A stretch of DNA of 15,967 bases from an uncultured Mediterraneibacter sp. (GCF_934309415.1 NZ_CAKRDI010000047.1:1-15967); one strand, 5' to 3'. Positions 1 to 7,825 are shown, counted from the first letter of the stretch. Notes: a model not told the origin generated them from the sequence alone. Made by a program: numbers and translations.

Positions 1-178
1 GCTTCATGAGAACTTATGCCATGAACTGCCTGCCACCGGAGCGCGGTGCTGCAATGCAGAAGTGGGATTAATTCAGAAAAATTTTCAATCAATAGATACC
101 TAACCATAACACTAGCCATGTTTATTCCCATGCGGGGAACAACACTCCCTCTCTCCGTTCCCCGCATCATATACCGTG
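1..178. other. Gene-poor left edge with a GC-rich hairpin
   Basis: No gene could be identified here. A short plus-strand frame open from the window edge ends with TAA at 69-71 and could be the last codons of a gene lying to the left, but its residues match no family I know. Positions 131-140 and 157-166 form a perfect 10-bp inverted repeat (TGCGGGGAAC / GTTCCCCGCA) around a 16-base loop. It has no U-run on either side, so it is not a normal intrinsic terminator; it may be a structured 3' end or a protein-binding palindrome. Confidence 0.4.
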
Positions 179-232
179 AAAAAACAGCCCTCCTATTAAA
201 GTGTAGAAGCTTTGGCAGGAGGGTTGTTTTTG
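179..232. terminator. Bidirectional intrinsic terminator
   Basis: A stem formed by CAGCCCTCCT (185-194) and AGGAGGGTTG (217-226, one G-U pair) encloses a 22-base loop. It is flanked by six A residues on the left and five T residues on the right, so a U-run follows the hairpin in either direction. It fits a terminator for a plus-strand gene left of the window and could back up the ykvI terminator from the other side. Confidence 0.75.
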
Positions 233-254
233 ACAGAATATCGGTCAATTTGAA

Positions 255-306
255 TTAAAAAGAAAGCCTTACAGGAGATTCAGACATTCTCTCCCATAAG
301 GCTTAA
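255..306 (-). terminator. Intrinsic terminator of the ykvI-family gene
   Basis: AAGCCTTA (264-271) pairs with TAAGGCTT (297-304), and an inner stem GGAGA/TCTCC extends it. On the minus strand the hairpin is followed by TTTCTTTTT. It starts about 55 bases after the stop codon of the membrane protein gene at 359-1546. Confidence 0.8.
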
Positions 307-358
307 CTAAACTTTTCTCTAATACAATTTAGATTAAATCTTTCATCTGATAAATCAT

Positions 359-1546
359 TCATTTATTGTTTATAACACTTAAACTTCCTTTATATCTCTT
401 ATACAGTGCCAGCAATACCAGTATAACCAGTACAATTCCAACACATCCTCGGATCGGTAACATTACATTGATCAGGGTTGAGAACGGAAGAATTCCACCC
501 AGCACAATCCCGATCAAGGTAAGACAGACTTCAAAAGCAATACATTTCTTTGACTGGTCTTTCTGACGGAATACCATCTCCACGATTGCAGACAAATATC
601 CCGAAATTGTGGTAAAGATTCCAATAAAGCATAAAATCGCATAAGACCATGCTGCTGACGGCATAATCTTTTTGATTGCAGCAAGCGTCGGGAACGAATT
701 CATCTTCCCTGTAATCGGATTGATCATGCAATCAAAATTGAATAACAAGATTACCATGACTACACAGATGCAAAGCATAAAACTCAGATTTGCGACAACT
801 GCACTGCATGCTGCTTCTTTTCTGTTCTTGCATCTCTGTGCCAGCATAATCTGAAAAGGAAATGAAATAAATAAAGCTTCTGCTCCATATAATGCACCGG
901 TAAAAAATGCAGTATTCTGTTCTTTCAGTCCCGGGATCCAGCTAAACGGTGGCAGCGTAAATAAATTAATCTGAAGGATTTTTCCTTCTGCTACGGCCTG
1001 TGTTGCACCTGCTGCCTGTTCCGGTCCTGAAGATGGATTTAACAATGTTAACACACCAAAGAAAATCATATACGCCAGCACAATAATTCCTGCGTATCCC
1101 AGAATCTCCTGTAATGTCTTTTTCCCCTTCAGAAGAGCCAGAACAGACACGATTCCTATGCTCAGTGCACCTACCCAGTGCGGAATTCCCAAATGCTGAT
1201 TCATCAGACTTCCCGCACCTGCAAACATAGTAAAAAAATTCAGCATAAGACAGACTCCTGTAAAGATCTGTACTGCTCTTCCAAACTTTTCACCACCAAA
1301 GTAACAGTATCCTTCTTTACTTCCTTTAAACTTCTGCTCTGCTCCTACTACATAGATTCCTACACTACCTGCCGCCAGGACTAAAACTGCTCCTAAAATC
1401 GCCCAGACAGACTTTCGTCCCCAGGAACCAAACACCTGAAGTACCTCGTTGCCCGAAGCAAATCCTGCGCCGATCAAATATGCAATCAATGCTCCGGTAA
1501 TTGTTAAAACTGTTCTGCCATTAACCCTGTTCCCGCTGCTTTTCAC
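359..1546 (-). CDS. ykvI: YkvI-family membrane protein (putative transporter)
   Basis: This is a 395-residue polytopic membrane protein made almost entirely of hydrophobic segments, with roughly ten or eleven membrane spans. Near the N-terminus, residues 26-39 read GAGFASGNEVLQVF, a glycine-rich first-helix signature typical of the YkvI family, which belongs to the LeuT/APC-fold transporter group. The substrate is not established for the family; amino acid or organic cation transport by a sodium- or proton-coupled mechanism is an inference from the fold. The start is GTG at 1544-1546, preceded by ACGGAGG about 12 bases upstream, and no in-frame ATG lies nearby upstream. It appears to be transcribed alone: a terminator of the previous gene lies about 250 bases upstream and its own terminator follows the stop. 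Length is normal for the family. Confidence 0.85.
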   Translation of the reverse strand: MKSSGNRVNGRTVLTITGALIAYLIGAGFASGNEVLQVFGSWGRKSVWAILGAVLVLAAGSVGIYVVGAEQKFKGSKEGYCYFGGEKFGRAVQIFTGVCLMLNFFTMFAGAGSLMNQHLGIPHWVGALSIGIVSVLALLKGKKTLQEILGYAGIIVLAYMIFFGVLTLLNPSSGPEQAAGATQAVAEGKILQINLFTLPPFSWIPGLKEQNTAFFTGALYGAEALFISFPFQIMLAQRCKNRKEAACSAVVANLSFMLCICVVMVILLFNFDCMINPITGKMNSFPTLAAIKKIMPSAAWSYAILCFIGIFTTISGYLSAIVEMVFRQKDQSKKCIAFEVCLTLIGIVLGGILPFSTLINVMLPIRGCVGIVLVILVLLALYKRYKGSLSVINNK

Positions 1547-1794
1547 TTTTCTTTTGCACCTCCGTATGAAATTGAAAACACACGATTGTTTTTCATTCCA
1601 TAAAACGCGCCTGAATTCTTTCGTATTCCTTTATCTTTTCTAATTATTTCCCACAGAACATCTGCACCTATAAACAGTAATTTTTTCTGTTTTGTTCTTT
1701 ATATTCTGTTTTCTAAATCTGGTATTTCTCTATTTTTCTGCAAATAAAAGGCGACACTTTGCAGAAAAAATTATCTTATGCACGCTTTTACAGA
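1547..1794 (-). other. Upstream region of the ykvI-family gene
   Basis: This is AT-rich intergenic DNA between the HAD-gene terminator and the GTG start at 1546. The only clear signal is the ribosome-binding site ACGGAGG just before that start. I found no convincing -35/-10 pair, riboswitch motif or small gene, although the promoter for the membrane protein must lie here if it is transcribed separately. Confidence 0.4.
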
Positions 1795-1852
1795 ACTGAA
1801 AAACAACAGACGAGAGCGCACCTGAAAAATGAATTTTCAGATGCGCTCTCAC
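1795..1852 (-). terminator. Intrinsic terminator after the HAD hydrolase
   Basis: GAGAGCGCA (1812-1820) pairs with TGCGCTCTC (1842-1850), and an inner stem CTGAAAA/TTTTCAG continues it to a five-base loop, giving about 16 paired positions. The minus-strand tail after the hairpin is T-rich (GTCTGTTGTTTTTC). It begins about 20 bases after the HAD stop codon. Confidence 0.85.
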
Positions 1853-1870
1853 ACCACAACATTTTTCGAT

Positions 1871-2695
1871 TTAATAATACTCCTTCTTCAGGAATTTTGC
1901 CACACCATCGTGGTCACAGTCTTCTAACACTTCTGATACCATTTCTTTGATATCCAGCACTGCATTCGCCGGTGCATAACTTCTGTCGGCGATCTCGATC
2001 ATCGGCACATCATTGTAGTTGTCACCGAATACAACAAGTTCATCAGCTCCCAGCATTTCTTTCAATTTCAGCAGAGCATTTTTCTTACTTGCCCTGTCAC
2101 TGAAAATTTCCAGACAGTACATCTGATTGTAAATATTCAAGTACAATGCACAGCTGACTCCTGCAATCTCATCTACCAGTTCTTTGACCGGTGTCAGTTC
2201 TTCCTCTGTTCCTGTCAGCGCAAAATAGAAGACTTCCCCGTTCTTGATGCAGGCCGCATAATCATCCGTCTCACAGATTTCTTTACATTCTTCCAGTGCA
2301 CGGTCACTGTAATACTGCGTCTGCTCTTCCAGAGCCTTGTCCCCATAATAAATGCAGATCTGATTCTCTCTGAGCACATACATAAAACATTCTTTTCCAT
2401 TCTTTTTGAATGCATCAACTACTTTCATTGCAGTTTCCTGATCGATCGTCTCTGCGTGCAGATATTCTTTTTTATTAAAATCATAGATAAACACACCATT
2501 TGTAAGAATTCCCGGTGTAGTAAGATTAATGGATTTCAGACGGTAATCACATCCATATGGCATACGCGCTGTTGCCACTGTAAATTTCATTCCTTCTGCA
2601 ATACAGCGATTCAATACAGTTGTGCTGTAATCACTGATTTTTTTCTTACTGTTAAATAATGTTCCATCCAGATCCGAAACATATAGTGTTTTCAT
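1871..2695 (-). CDS. Cof-type HAD-IIB hydrolase (sugar/nucleotide phosphatase)
   Basis: This 274-residue cytoplasmic protein carries all the haloacid dehalogenase motifs. Motif I is DLDGTLF (D8 nucleophile, D10 acid/base), motif II is TVATAR (39-44), the motif III lysine is K204 or K205, and motif IV is FGDNYNDVPM (223-232), which binds magnesium. The large insert between motifs II and III is the C2b cap that defines the IIB (Cof/YbiV) class. These enzymes remove phosphate from small molecules such as sugar phosphates, often with broad specificity, so no substrate is given. The ATG at 2693-2695 is preceded by AAGGAGA at good spacing. The gene follows the sugar acetyltransferase by 66 bp with no terminator between, suggesting co-transcription, and a strong terminator follows it. 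Length is typical. Confidence 0.93.
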   Translation of the reverse strand: MKTLYVSDLDGTLFNSKKKISDYSTTVLNRCIAEGMKFTVATARMPYGCDYRLKSINLTTPGILTNGVFIYDFNKKEYLHAETIDQETAMKVVDAFKKNGKECFMYVLRENQICIYYGDKALEEQTQYYSDRALEECKEICETDDYAACIKNGEVFYFALTGTEEELTPVKELVDEIAGVSCALYLNIYNQMYCLEIFSDRASKKNALLKLKEMLGADELVVFGDNYNDVPMIEIADRSYAPANAVLDIKEMVSEVLEDCDHDGVAKFLKKEYY

Positions 2696-2761
2696 TCGTT
2701 CAAATCTCCTTCGTAACTTATCCTTATCATACTTTCTGCCATATTAATATTTTCCAAACTC

Positions 2762-3370
2762 TTAATATTCATTTTTCAGAACATCAAAATAGTCTGTCGC
2801 TTCATCTTCTGTGATTTCGCGGATCACACGGCATGGAACTCCTGCTGCCACAACATTGGACGGAATATCACGTGTAATCACGCTTCCTGCTCCGATGACT
2901 GTGTTGTCCCCAATCGTAATTCCATGATCCATGTGCACACCACCGCCTACCCATACATTGTTGCCAATCTTAACCGGCTTCGCATAGCATGCTCCTGCTG
3001 CTCTTTCCTGTGCATTAAACGCATGACGGGAAGTATAAATGGATACTCTTGGTCCAAACAAAACATTATCCCCAATTATGATTTCACCCGGATCAAGTAA
3101 CACACATCCAAAGTTCGCATAAAAATTTTTTCCCAAAGTTATATTAAAACCAAATTCACAGCGAAATCCCGGTTCAAAAAACGCACCTTCTTCTGCATGC
3201 TTTACAAGCTTTCTCAAGATAGCTTCTCTCACTTCCGGTGACTCTCCATAACTTGCGTTATACGCATCAGTAAGATCCACCGCTCTTTTTCTTGCATCCA
3301 CCAGTTCCTGTGTAAGATCGTTATACATTTTACCAGATAAAATTCTTGCTTTCTGTTCTTCAAAAGTCAT
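2762..3370 (-). CDS. Sugar O-acetyltransferase (maltose/galactoside acetyltransferase family)
   Basis: This 202-residue protein has the maltose-acetyltransferase N-terminal cap (EEQKARILSGKMYND, residues 4-18) and then a left-handed beta-helix of hexapeptide repeats, clearest at residues 133-175 (KIGNNVWVGGGV, ITIGDNTVIGAGSVITRD). H116 in SRHAFNAQERAAG matches the catalytic histidine of the galactoside/maltose acetyltransferases, although the usual HP is HA here. The family transfers acetyl from acetyl-CoA to a hydroxyl of a sugar and works as a trimer in the cytoplasm. The ATG at 3368-3370 has AAAGGGG upstream. A terminator-like hairpin ends only about 38 bases before the start, so its promoter is unclear; the gene may be read through from upstream or controlled by that hairpin. 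The natural substrate is unknown. Confidence 0.92.
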   Translation of the reverse strand: MTFEEQKARILSGKMYNDLTQELVDARKRAVDLTDAYNASYGESPEVREAILRKLVKHAEEGAFFEPGFRCEFGFNITLGKNFYANFGCVLLDPGEIIIGDNVLFGPRVSIYTSRHAFNAQERAAGACYAKPVKIGNNVWVGGGVHMDHGITIGDNTVIGAGSVITRDIPSNVVAAGVPCRVIREITEDEATDYFDVLKNEY

Positions 3371-3408
3371 AAAATTCGCCCCTTTCTGATTAATTATCCG
3401 GCAAACAC

Positions 3409-3463
3409 TAAAAAAAGTGCCGGAGTTCTTTATACTGTAAAGTATATCTTGTCCGACACTTTT
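3409..3463 (-). terminator. Intrinsic terminator, or leader hairpin of the acetyltransferase gene
   Basis: On the minus strand AAAAGTGTCGGA pairs with TCCGGCACTTTT (one G-U pair), an inner stem ATACT/AGTAT lies within the loop, and a run of seven T residues follows. It is well placed to end the long upstream operon after the structured element. Because it stops only about 38 bases before the acetyltransferase start, and I see no promoter in that gap, it could instead be a conditional terminator in that gene's leader. Confidence 0.75.
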
Positions 3464-3552
3464 CTGCGATTATGTAAATTGATATTCGCATTACATATCT
3501 TGCTATATTATCTGCATATTCTGATCTCTTCCATTCTTGTCAAACAGAAAAA

Positions 3553-3696
3553 TGTTACTGTTCACAGCAAGCTGCAAACAGTAACGCATCTCGCCATTCA
3601 GAATCGTCTGCGACGATGGGCGAGATGCATTCAGGTCAAAACGTGCATCCTCATAGCTAATCAGCAAAGTGATTAGCTATGGTCTGAACAGTAACA
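3553..3696. repeat. Branched palindromic intergenic element (MITE-like or structured RNA)
   Basis: A perfect 12-bp inverted repeat (TGTTACTGTTCA at 3553-3564, TGAACAGTAACA at 3685-3696) closes a 144-bp block. Inside are a 10-bp stem GCATCTCGCC/GGCGAGATGC (3586-3595 with 3619-3628) topped by ATCGTC-TGC-GACGAT (3603-3617), and a perfect 12-bp stem CATAGCTAATCA/TGATTAGCTATG (3652-3663 with 3670-3681) with a six-base loop. AACAGTAAC also occurs at 3577-3585, so the left end can pair with either copy, giving two exclusive folds. The layout resembles a small non-autonomous transposable element or interspersed palindromic repeat. It lies in the probable 3' untranslated region of the upstream operon. 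Copy number cannot be judged from one window. Confidence 0.6.
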
Positions 3697-3764
3697 GAAA
3701 GATCCCCATCTGCTCTATCTATTTAAAATTCCATTATGGCATAGAATCATTCCTGTTGTTATTA

Positions 3765-5627
3765 CTATTGTGTCACTTTCGTCAGTGATTCTGCACCAAG
3801 TTCATACCAGGTCGGATCCAGATCAAATCTCCGGTTATCACCAAGGTGGATCGGATGTGTCGGATCTTCTGAAAGATAAGCTCTCTCAGTCGGAATCTTC
3901 CACTGTGCATCCCAGTCGATCTTTGATGCCGCTCTGTCATAATGTGTGCTTGCCCTGAAGCTGTCCTCTCCCTCATCAGACTGTCCCTGACGGATGATTG
4001 CCTGAAAATCTGTGTGATGTGCAAATGCCGGAATCTGATACAGATCTTTCAGATATTCAGATACATTTTTCAGATCCTGAATTCTGTATTTGACAGGTCC
4101 CAGATATCTGGAATAATAGCAGTCAAATCGTACCAGAGAGACATACAGCTGCACATCTGCCTCTGTCACAAAATCTCCCGCCAGAAATCTTGTATTCCCC
4201 AGATCTGTTTCCAGTTTCTCCAGTGCACCGTAGAATCTCTGTGCAGCTTCTATATATTTCTCAAGATCTACAGATCCCAACAGCTCATCAATTGCTTCTG
4301 TAATATGCGTCTTTACAAATTCCTTCACTTCTTCCAGTTTCTTTGCACAGAATGCAGGCGCAAGTTGCGGTCCGTCCGGAAGTTTATTGAGTTCCTCAAT
4401 AATAGCCTGTGCATCTTCTGCTCTTGTATCTTCCAGCACCGGCAGTTTTGCAGGATCTTTTCTTGTCGGCAGTTCTTCCTCCGTATATTTTGCAATCTTT
4501 GTACTTGGAACCGCATGGATCTGTGCATAGATTTTACTGTCCTCAGTCACAGGTTCTGCTGCCTGCTCTTCTGTCCTTGCTGTTCCTGCATCTGTCTCCG
4601 CTTTCAGTTTGTTTTCCGGGTCTTTGGAAAGAGCGGAACGATCCACCGGTTCGCCCCAGTATTGATCAAAATCAATCTGTTTTAAAAATCTATAATTAAA
4701 GCTTCTCTGAGCACTTCCTTTTACATCTACCGGAGGTACTGCAAAATCAGCGAAAAATGTATTATTTCTGAATGCCGGAATCTCCCATAATTCTCTGGCA
4801 TATCCCCACAGATTTTTGTAAGTATAAAGCGGATGTTTTGTCTCGCCCAGCTGGAAGGTATAACGGATATCCAGACGGGACAGGGTCACGTAAAGTCTGA
4901 TATCTGAATCTGTTACATAATCGCCAAACAGGAAACGGTTGGTCTCCAGCCTTTTCTCCAGACAATCCATCGCCGCATAAAATGTATTTACTCCGTCAAA
5001 ATGTCCTTCGTTACTTCTGGAAAAGGAGCTTCTGTACACTGCATTGTTGATATTATCAAACAGCCAGAGATTCATCTTGTCGATCTCTTCTCTCAGCTCT
5101 ACAGGATATAATTCCGGTGCCCCTTTCTTATGCCATGGTCTGAAATTCACTTCCAGATAATTCGTCAGCCAGTTGTAATCATTATTTACAACTTTTCCGG
5201 TCTTTGTATCGATCAGTGCCGGTACCGTTGTTCTTCCCTGATAATCATCGTCTGCACGATAGTACGCTTCTGAGAGGAACTGATCTCCCAGTACTGGATC
5301 TACGTGATCCTCATTGTAGACATATTCCCATCCGAGATTCTTCTCATGCGGCGCCTGACTGACCATATTCACAGAGATCTGATCTTCCAGACCTTCCAGC
5401 TCTCTGACGATGGAAGCACGGTTCGACCAATGACAGAGCTTCGCCCAGATCAGTCTGTACCGGTTATTTCCTTCTGCTTTCAGATTATTTTCTCCATCGC
5501 CAAACGGCTGTGTAAAATGATTCGGCTGTCTCCTGAAATATCCATTCACTTCAATCTCTGATACTGTCTCTCTTGGTCTTACTCTTATCTTTCTTCCATT
5601 TACTATTTCGTAATCATACTCAGCCAT
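3765..5627 (-). CDS. GST-fold oxidoreductase fused to a second GST C-terminal domain
   Basis: This 620-residue protein begins like a glutathionyl-hydroquinone reductase (xi-class GST, YqjG/ECM4 family): residues 30-60 and LCHWSNR (C65) give the thioredoxin-fold half, then TVPALID (134-140) and NNDY (148-151). A helical GST C-terminal domain spans about 172-340, with RFLFGDYVTDSDIRLYVTL. After an acidic, Lys/Glu/Pro-rich linker, a second such domain spans about 450-590 (RFLAGDFVTEADVQLYVSL, 480-498); both copies include an IPAF motif and end in similar LSKDP/LSEDP segments. Usual family members are about 300-400 residues with one such domain. The second unit has no Cys active site, though KLPVLED (394-400) may be a thioredoxin-fold remnant. 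The canonical CPWA is CHWS and the glutathione-contacting NES is NDY, so the thiol cofactor may not be glutathione. ATG 5625-5627 follows GAGAGG. It is the last gene of the operon. Confidence 0.85.
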   Translation of the reverse strand: MAEYDYEIVNGRKIRVRPRETVSEIEVNGYFRRQPNHFTQPFGDGENNLKAEGNNRYRLIWAKLCHWSNRASIVRELEGLEDQISVNMVSQAPHEKNLGWEYVYNEDHVDPVLGDQFLSEAYYRADDDYQGRTTVPALIDTKTGKVVNNDYNWLTNYLEVNFRPWHKKGAPELYPVELREEIDKMNLWLFDNINNAVYRSSFSRSNEGHFDGVNTFYAAMDCLEKRLETNRFLFGDYVTDSDIRLYVTLSRLDIRYTFQLGETKHPLYTYKNLWGYARELWEIPAFRNNTFFADFAVPPVDVKGSAQRSFNYRFLKQIDFDQYWGEPVDRSALSKDPENKLKAETDAGTARTEEQAAEPVTEDSKIYAQIHAVPSTKIAKYTEEELPTRKDPAKLPVLEDTRAEDAQAIIEELNKLPDGPQLAPAFCAKKLEEVKEFVKTHITEAIDELLGSVDLEKYIEAAQRFYGALEKLETDLGNTRFLAGDFVTEADVQLYVSLVRFDCYYSRYLGPVKYRIQDLKNVSEYLKDLYQIPAFAHHTDFQAIIRQGQSDEGEDSFRASTHYDRAASKIDWDAQWKIPTERAYLSEDPTHPIHLGDNRRFDLDPTWYELGAESLTKVTQ

Positions 5628-5645
5628 CCTGTCATGCCTCTCTTT

Positions 5646-6416
5646 CTATATAAAATACTCCGGCTCGCGTTCCAGAGTATGCATTTTCTCAAGGAATTCT
5701 TTGGTTCGTTCATTCTGTGGATATTTGAATACCTGCTGTGGTGTTCCGTCTTCCACAATGACTCCTTTATCTACAAAAATCACTCGATTGGAAACATTTC
5801 TTACAAATGCCATCTCGTGAGACACGAGGATCATGGTAAGTCCTTCTGCCGCAATCTGTGTGATAACTTCCAGTACTTCTCCTACCATCTCCGGATCAAG
5901 TGCTGAAGTAGGTTCATCCAGAAGTAACAGCTGCGGTCTCATTGCCAGTGCTCTTGCAATCGCGACTCTCTGCCTCTGTCCACCGGAGAGATGTCTTGGA
6001 TAATGGTTTGCCCAGTTCAGCATTCCTACTCTTTTTAACTCATCCAGTGCAATCTGACGTGCCTCGTCTTTTGATTTTTTCTGTACTACGATCAATCCTT
6101 CTTCTACATTCTGCAATGCTGTTTTTCTCTCAAACAGATTAAACTGCTGAAATACCATTCCTGTATTCTGTCTCAGTTCCAGAATGGCTTTTTTGTCTTT
6201 CTTATTGGACAGATCTGTTACCTTTCCGTTGATCTCGATACTTCCTTTTTCCGGTACTTCCAGCTGATTGATACAGCGCAGGATCGTAGATTTTCCTGTT
6301 CCGGAAGGTCCAATGATTCCAATGACATTTCCTTTTTCAATTGACAGATTGATTCCATTCAGTACCACGTTATTTTTATATTTTTTATGTAGATCTTTGA
6401 TTTTTATAAAACTCAT
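5646..6416 (-). CDS. Polar amino acid (cystine-type) ABC transporter ATP-binding protein
   Basis: This 256-residue cytoplasmic ATPase energises the importer encoded with the permease and binding lipoprotein nearby. It has every ABC motif: Walker A GPSGTGKST (36-44), Q-loop VFQQF (88-92), signature LSGGQ (143-147), Walker B LLLLDEPT (163-170) with the catalytic glutamate, D-loop SALD (171-174) and H-loop SH (199-200). Overall it matches the GlnQ/HisP/TcyC group for polar amino acids. Its start lies 17 bp after the permease stop, so the two are surely co-transcribed. Cystine or a related sulfur compound is favoured as the substrate because of the YezD and acetyltransferase neighbours, but sequence alone cannot separate cystine from other polar amino acids. 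Length is normal and no defect is seen. Confidence 0.95.
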   Translation of the reverse strand: MSFIKIKDLHKKYKNNVVLNGINLSIEKGNVIGIIGPSGTGKSTILRCINQLEVPEKGSIEINGKVTDLSNKKDKKAILELRQNTGMVFQQFNLFERKTALQNVEEGLIVVQKKSKDEARQIALDELKRVGMLNWANHYPRHLSGGQRQRVAIARALAMRPQLLLLDEPTSALDPEMVGEVLEVITQIAAEGLTMILVSHEMAFVRNVSNRVIFVDKGVIVEDGTPQQVFKYPQNERTKEFLEKMHTLEREPEYFI

Positions 6417-6433
6417 CGTATCTCTCCCATTGC

Positions 6434-7168
6434 TCAGACTTCATTTTCTCCGGCGTAATTCTCTACCTGATCCGGAATCTCCAGTTTCTTCTCTGCAATC
6501 TTCAGGATCTGTTCGATCACAACTGTAACGATCCAGTAAATGATTGCCAGGGAACAGTACACTTCAAAGTAACGGTAATTTCTTCCGCCGATGATCTTAC
6601 CCTGAGCTGTGATCTCTACCACTGCACAGGTAAATGCAAGTGATGTTCCTTTGATTGCTGAAATCAGTGAATTTCCAATGGTCGGAAGTGCCACTGTCAG
6701 TGCTTCCGGAATGACGATTCGTCTGAGTGTCTGTCCATAAGTCATTCCAAGTGCATGTGCTGCTTCTAACTGACCTTTGTCTACACTTAACAGTGCAGAA
6801 CGGATCATCTCAGAACTAAATGCTGAAGAGTTCAGTCCCAGTGCAAGTACTGCGTAGACAAATCCCGGAATGTCTGCTACGGCAAGGTTCGTTCCGTATT
6901 TTGCATTGATCGCTTTGAAGAACATCGGAACACCGAAATATACAATATAGAGCTGTACCAGAACCGGCGTGCCTCGCACGATCGATACAAAAAGGGCGGC
7001 GATCTGTTTCAGAACCGGTACCTGTCGGATCTTAATGATTGCAAGAAGCAGTCCGAGAATTAATCCCATCAGCATCGCCAGAAATGCAAGTTCCAGTGTC
7101 ACCGGAAGTTTCTGGAGAAGTTCCGGAATATTTGTGAAGACCTGTTTGAAATCAAATAATTTTGTCAT
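6434..7168 (-). CDS. Polar amino acid (cystine-type) ABC transporter permease
   Basis: This 244-residue inner-membrane protein of the His/Glu/Gln/Arg/opine permease family forms the channel of the importer, probably as a homodimer because the operon has only one permease gene. It has about five membrane spans; the N-terminal segment (TLELAFLAMLMGLILGLLLA, 24-43) and VRGTPVLVQLYIVYFG (64-79) are family hallmarks. The EAA loop that docks on the ATPase is at residues 135-156 (EAAHALGM ... IVIPEAL). The start codon lies 4 bp after the acetyltransferase stop, and its ribosome site (AAGGAT) sits in the 3' end of that gene, indicating translational coupling. It most resembles TcyB/TcyL/YecS cystine permeases, but substrate choice resides mainly in the binding protein. 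Confidence 0.94.
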   Translation of the reverse strand: MTKLFDFKQVFTNIPELLQKLPVTLELAFLAMLMGLILGLLLAIIKIRQVPVLKQIAALFVSIVRGTPVLVQLYIVYFGVPMFFKAINAKYGTNLAVADIPGFVYAVLALGLNSSAFSSEMIRSALLSVDKGQLEAAHALGMTYGQTLRRIVIPEALTVALPTIGNSLISAIKGTSLAFTCAVVEITAQGKIIGGRNYRYFEVYCSLAIIYWIVTVVIEQILKIAEKKLEIPDQVENYAGENEV

Positions 7169-7172
7169 TGGT

Positions 7173-7685
7173 TTATCCTTCTTTACCTAAATATTTTTCT
7201 ACAAGAACACAGCTGAATCCCAGATCCTCATGTTCTTCTTTTTCTTCCTCCGGATCTCTTGGGGGATGATTCTCATAGATTTCAGGATCAACACCCGGAA
7301 CCAGCTGATACCCGCATTTTTCATAAAATGCTGCTGCCCGGTCCTGTGAATTGATTACGACATGTTCATAACCTCTTTCATGGATCCATTTTTCTGCCTC
7401 TTCGATCAGAATATGTCCGACGCCACTTTTCTGTCTTTCGCGGATCACACAGACTCTTCCAATCTTTCCAATGTCTGTCCGTGGATATGTAATCCTGCAT
7501 CCTGCGACCGGTTTGTGATCCTCCACAAGCACGATTGCCTCCAGGTCCTCTTCTACTTCATCCTGACCAAATTCTATTTCGATTGGAATGTTCTGACCAT
7601 ATACAAATGCATCGGTTCTGATATAGTCATAAGCTTTGTAAAGCCAGCTTGCAGCACTGCCTTTTTCAATTCTGTACACTTCCAT
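7173..7685 (-). CDS. GNAT-family N-acetyltransferase
   Basis: This 170-residue cytoplasmic protein carries the GCN5-related acetyltransferase core: a strand with the acetyl-CoA-binding loop at residues 77-90 (RVCVIRERQKSGVG, matching R/Q-x-x-G-x-G) and the C-terminal AAFYEKCGY (118-126), which supplies the usual catalytic tyrosine region. An acidic insert PRDPEEEKEEHED (142-154) precedes the last strand. It may be the counterpart of SnaA (YtmI), the acetyltransferase beside the cystine-type transporter in B. subtilis, which N-acetylates S-modified cysteines before cleavage. That link rests on gene context and general similarity, and the acceptor is unproven. The ATG at 7683-7685 follows a GGAG site. 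The gene overlaps the permease translation signal, and the amidohydrolase upstream is 140 bp away. Confidence 0.88.
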   Translation of the reverse strand: MEVYRIEKGSAASWLYKAYDYIRTDAFVYGQNIPIEIEFGQDEVEEDLEAIVLVEDHKPVAGCRITYPRTDIGKIGRVCVIRERQKSGVGHILIEEAEKWIHERGYEHVVINSQDRAAAFYEKCGYQLVPGVDPEIYENHPPRDPEEEKEEHEDLGFSCVLVEKYLGKEG

Positions 7686-7825
7686 AGTTCCTGTTCTCCA
7701 TCCTGTCCGAATTTTTATTTATTCTTACTTACATTTTTTATTCTTTCCATAATCAACTTTCTTTTTTTATATCTTCCATGACAAATATCTGACTCTTGTC
7801 TTCTTTTCTGATTATCTCTGATTTT

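Noticed and set aside
3..71. Short plus-strand tail ending in QKWD that might be the 3' end of a gene
   Set aside because: It is only 22 codons, I recognise no family, and another frame is also open there; it is mentioned under the left edge but not called a gene.
46..258. Plus-strand open frame of 70 codons
   Set aside because: It runs through the 131-166 palindrome and the 179-232 terminator, has no convincing ribosome site and matches no family.
3553..3696. Cloverleaf-like pairing suggesting a tRNA or CRISPR fragment
   Set aside because: Stem lengths and the total size do not fit a tRNA, no T-loop or CCA end is present, and there are no regularly spaced repeats with spacers.
3942..4685. 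Plus-strand open frame of 247 codons, cysteine- and phenylalanine-rich
   Set aside because: It is antisense to the well-supported GST-like fusion, its composition is typical of a shadow frame, and it has no ribosome site or recognisable domain.
7362..7781. Plus-strand open frame of 139 codons with a hydrophobic end
   Set aside because: It covers the acetyltransferase gene in antisense and an AT-rich gap; the hydrophobic stretch comes from T-rich intergenic DNA.
7686..7825. 140-bp gap between amidohydrolase and acetyltransferase as an operon break
   Set aside because: I found no hairpin with U-run and no well-spaced promoter in it, so the simplest reading is one transcript, though a weak internal promoter cannot be excluded.
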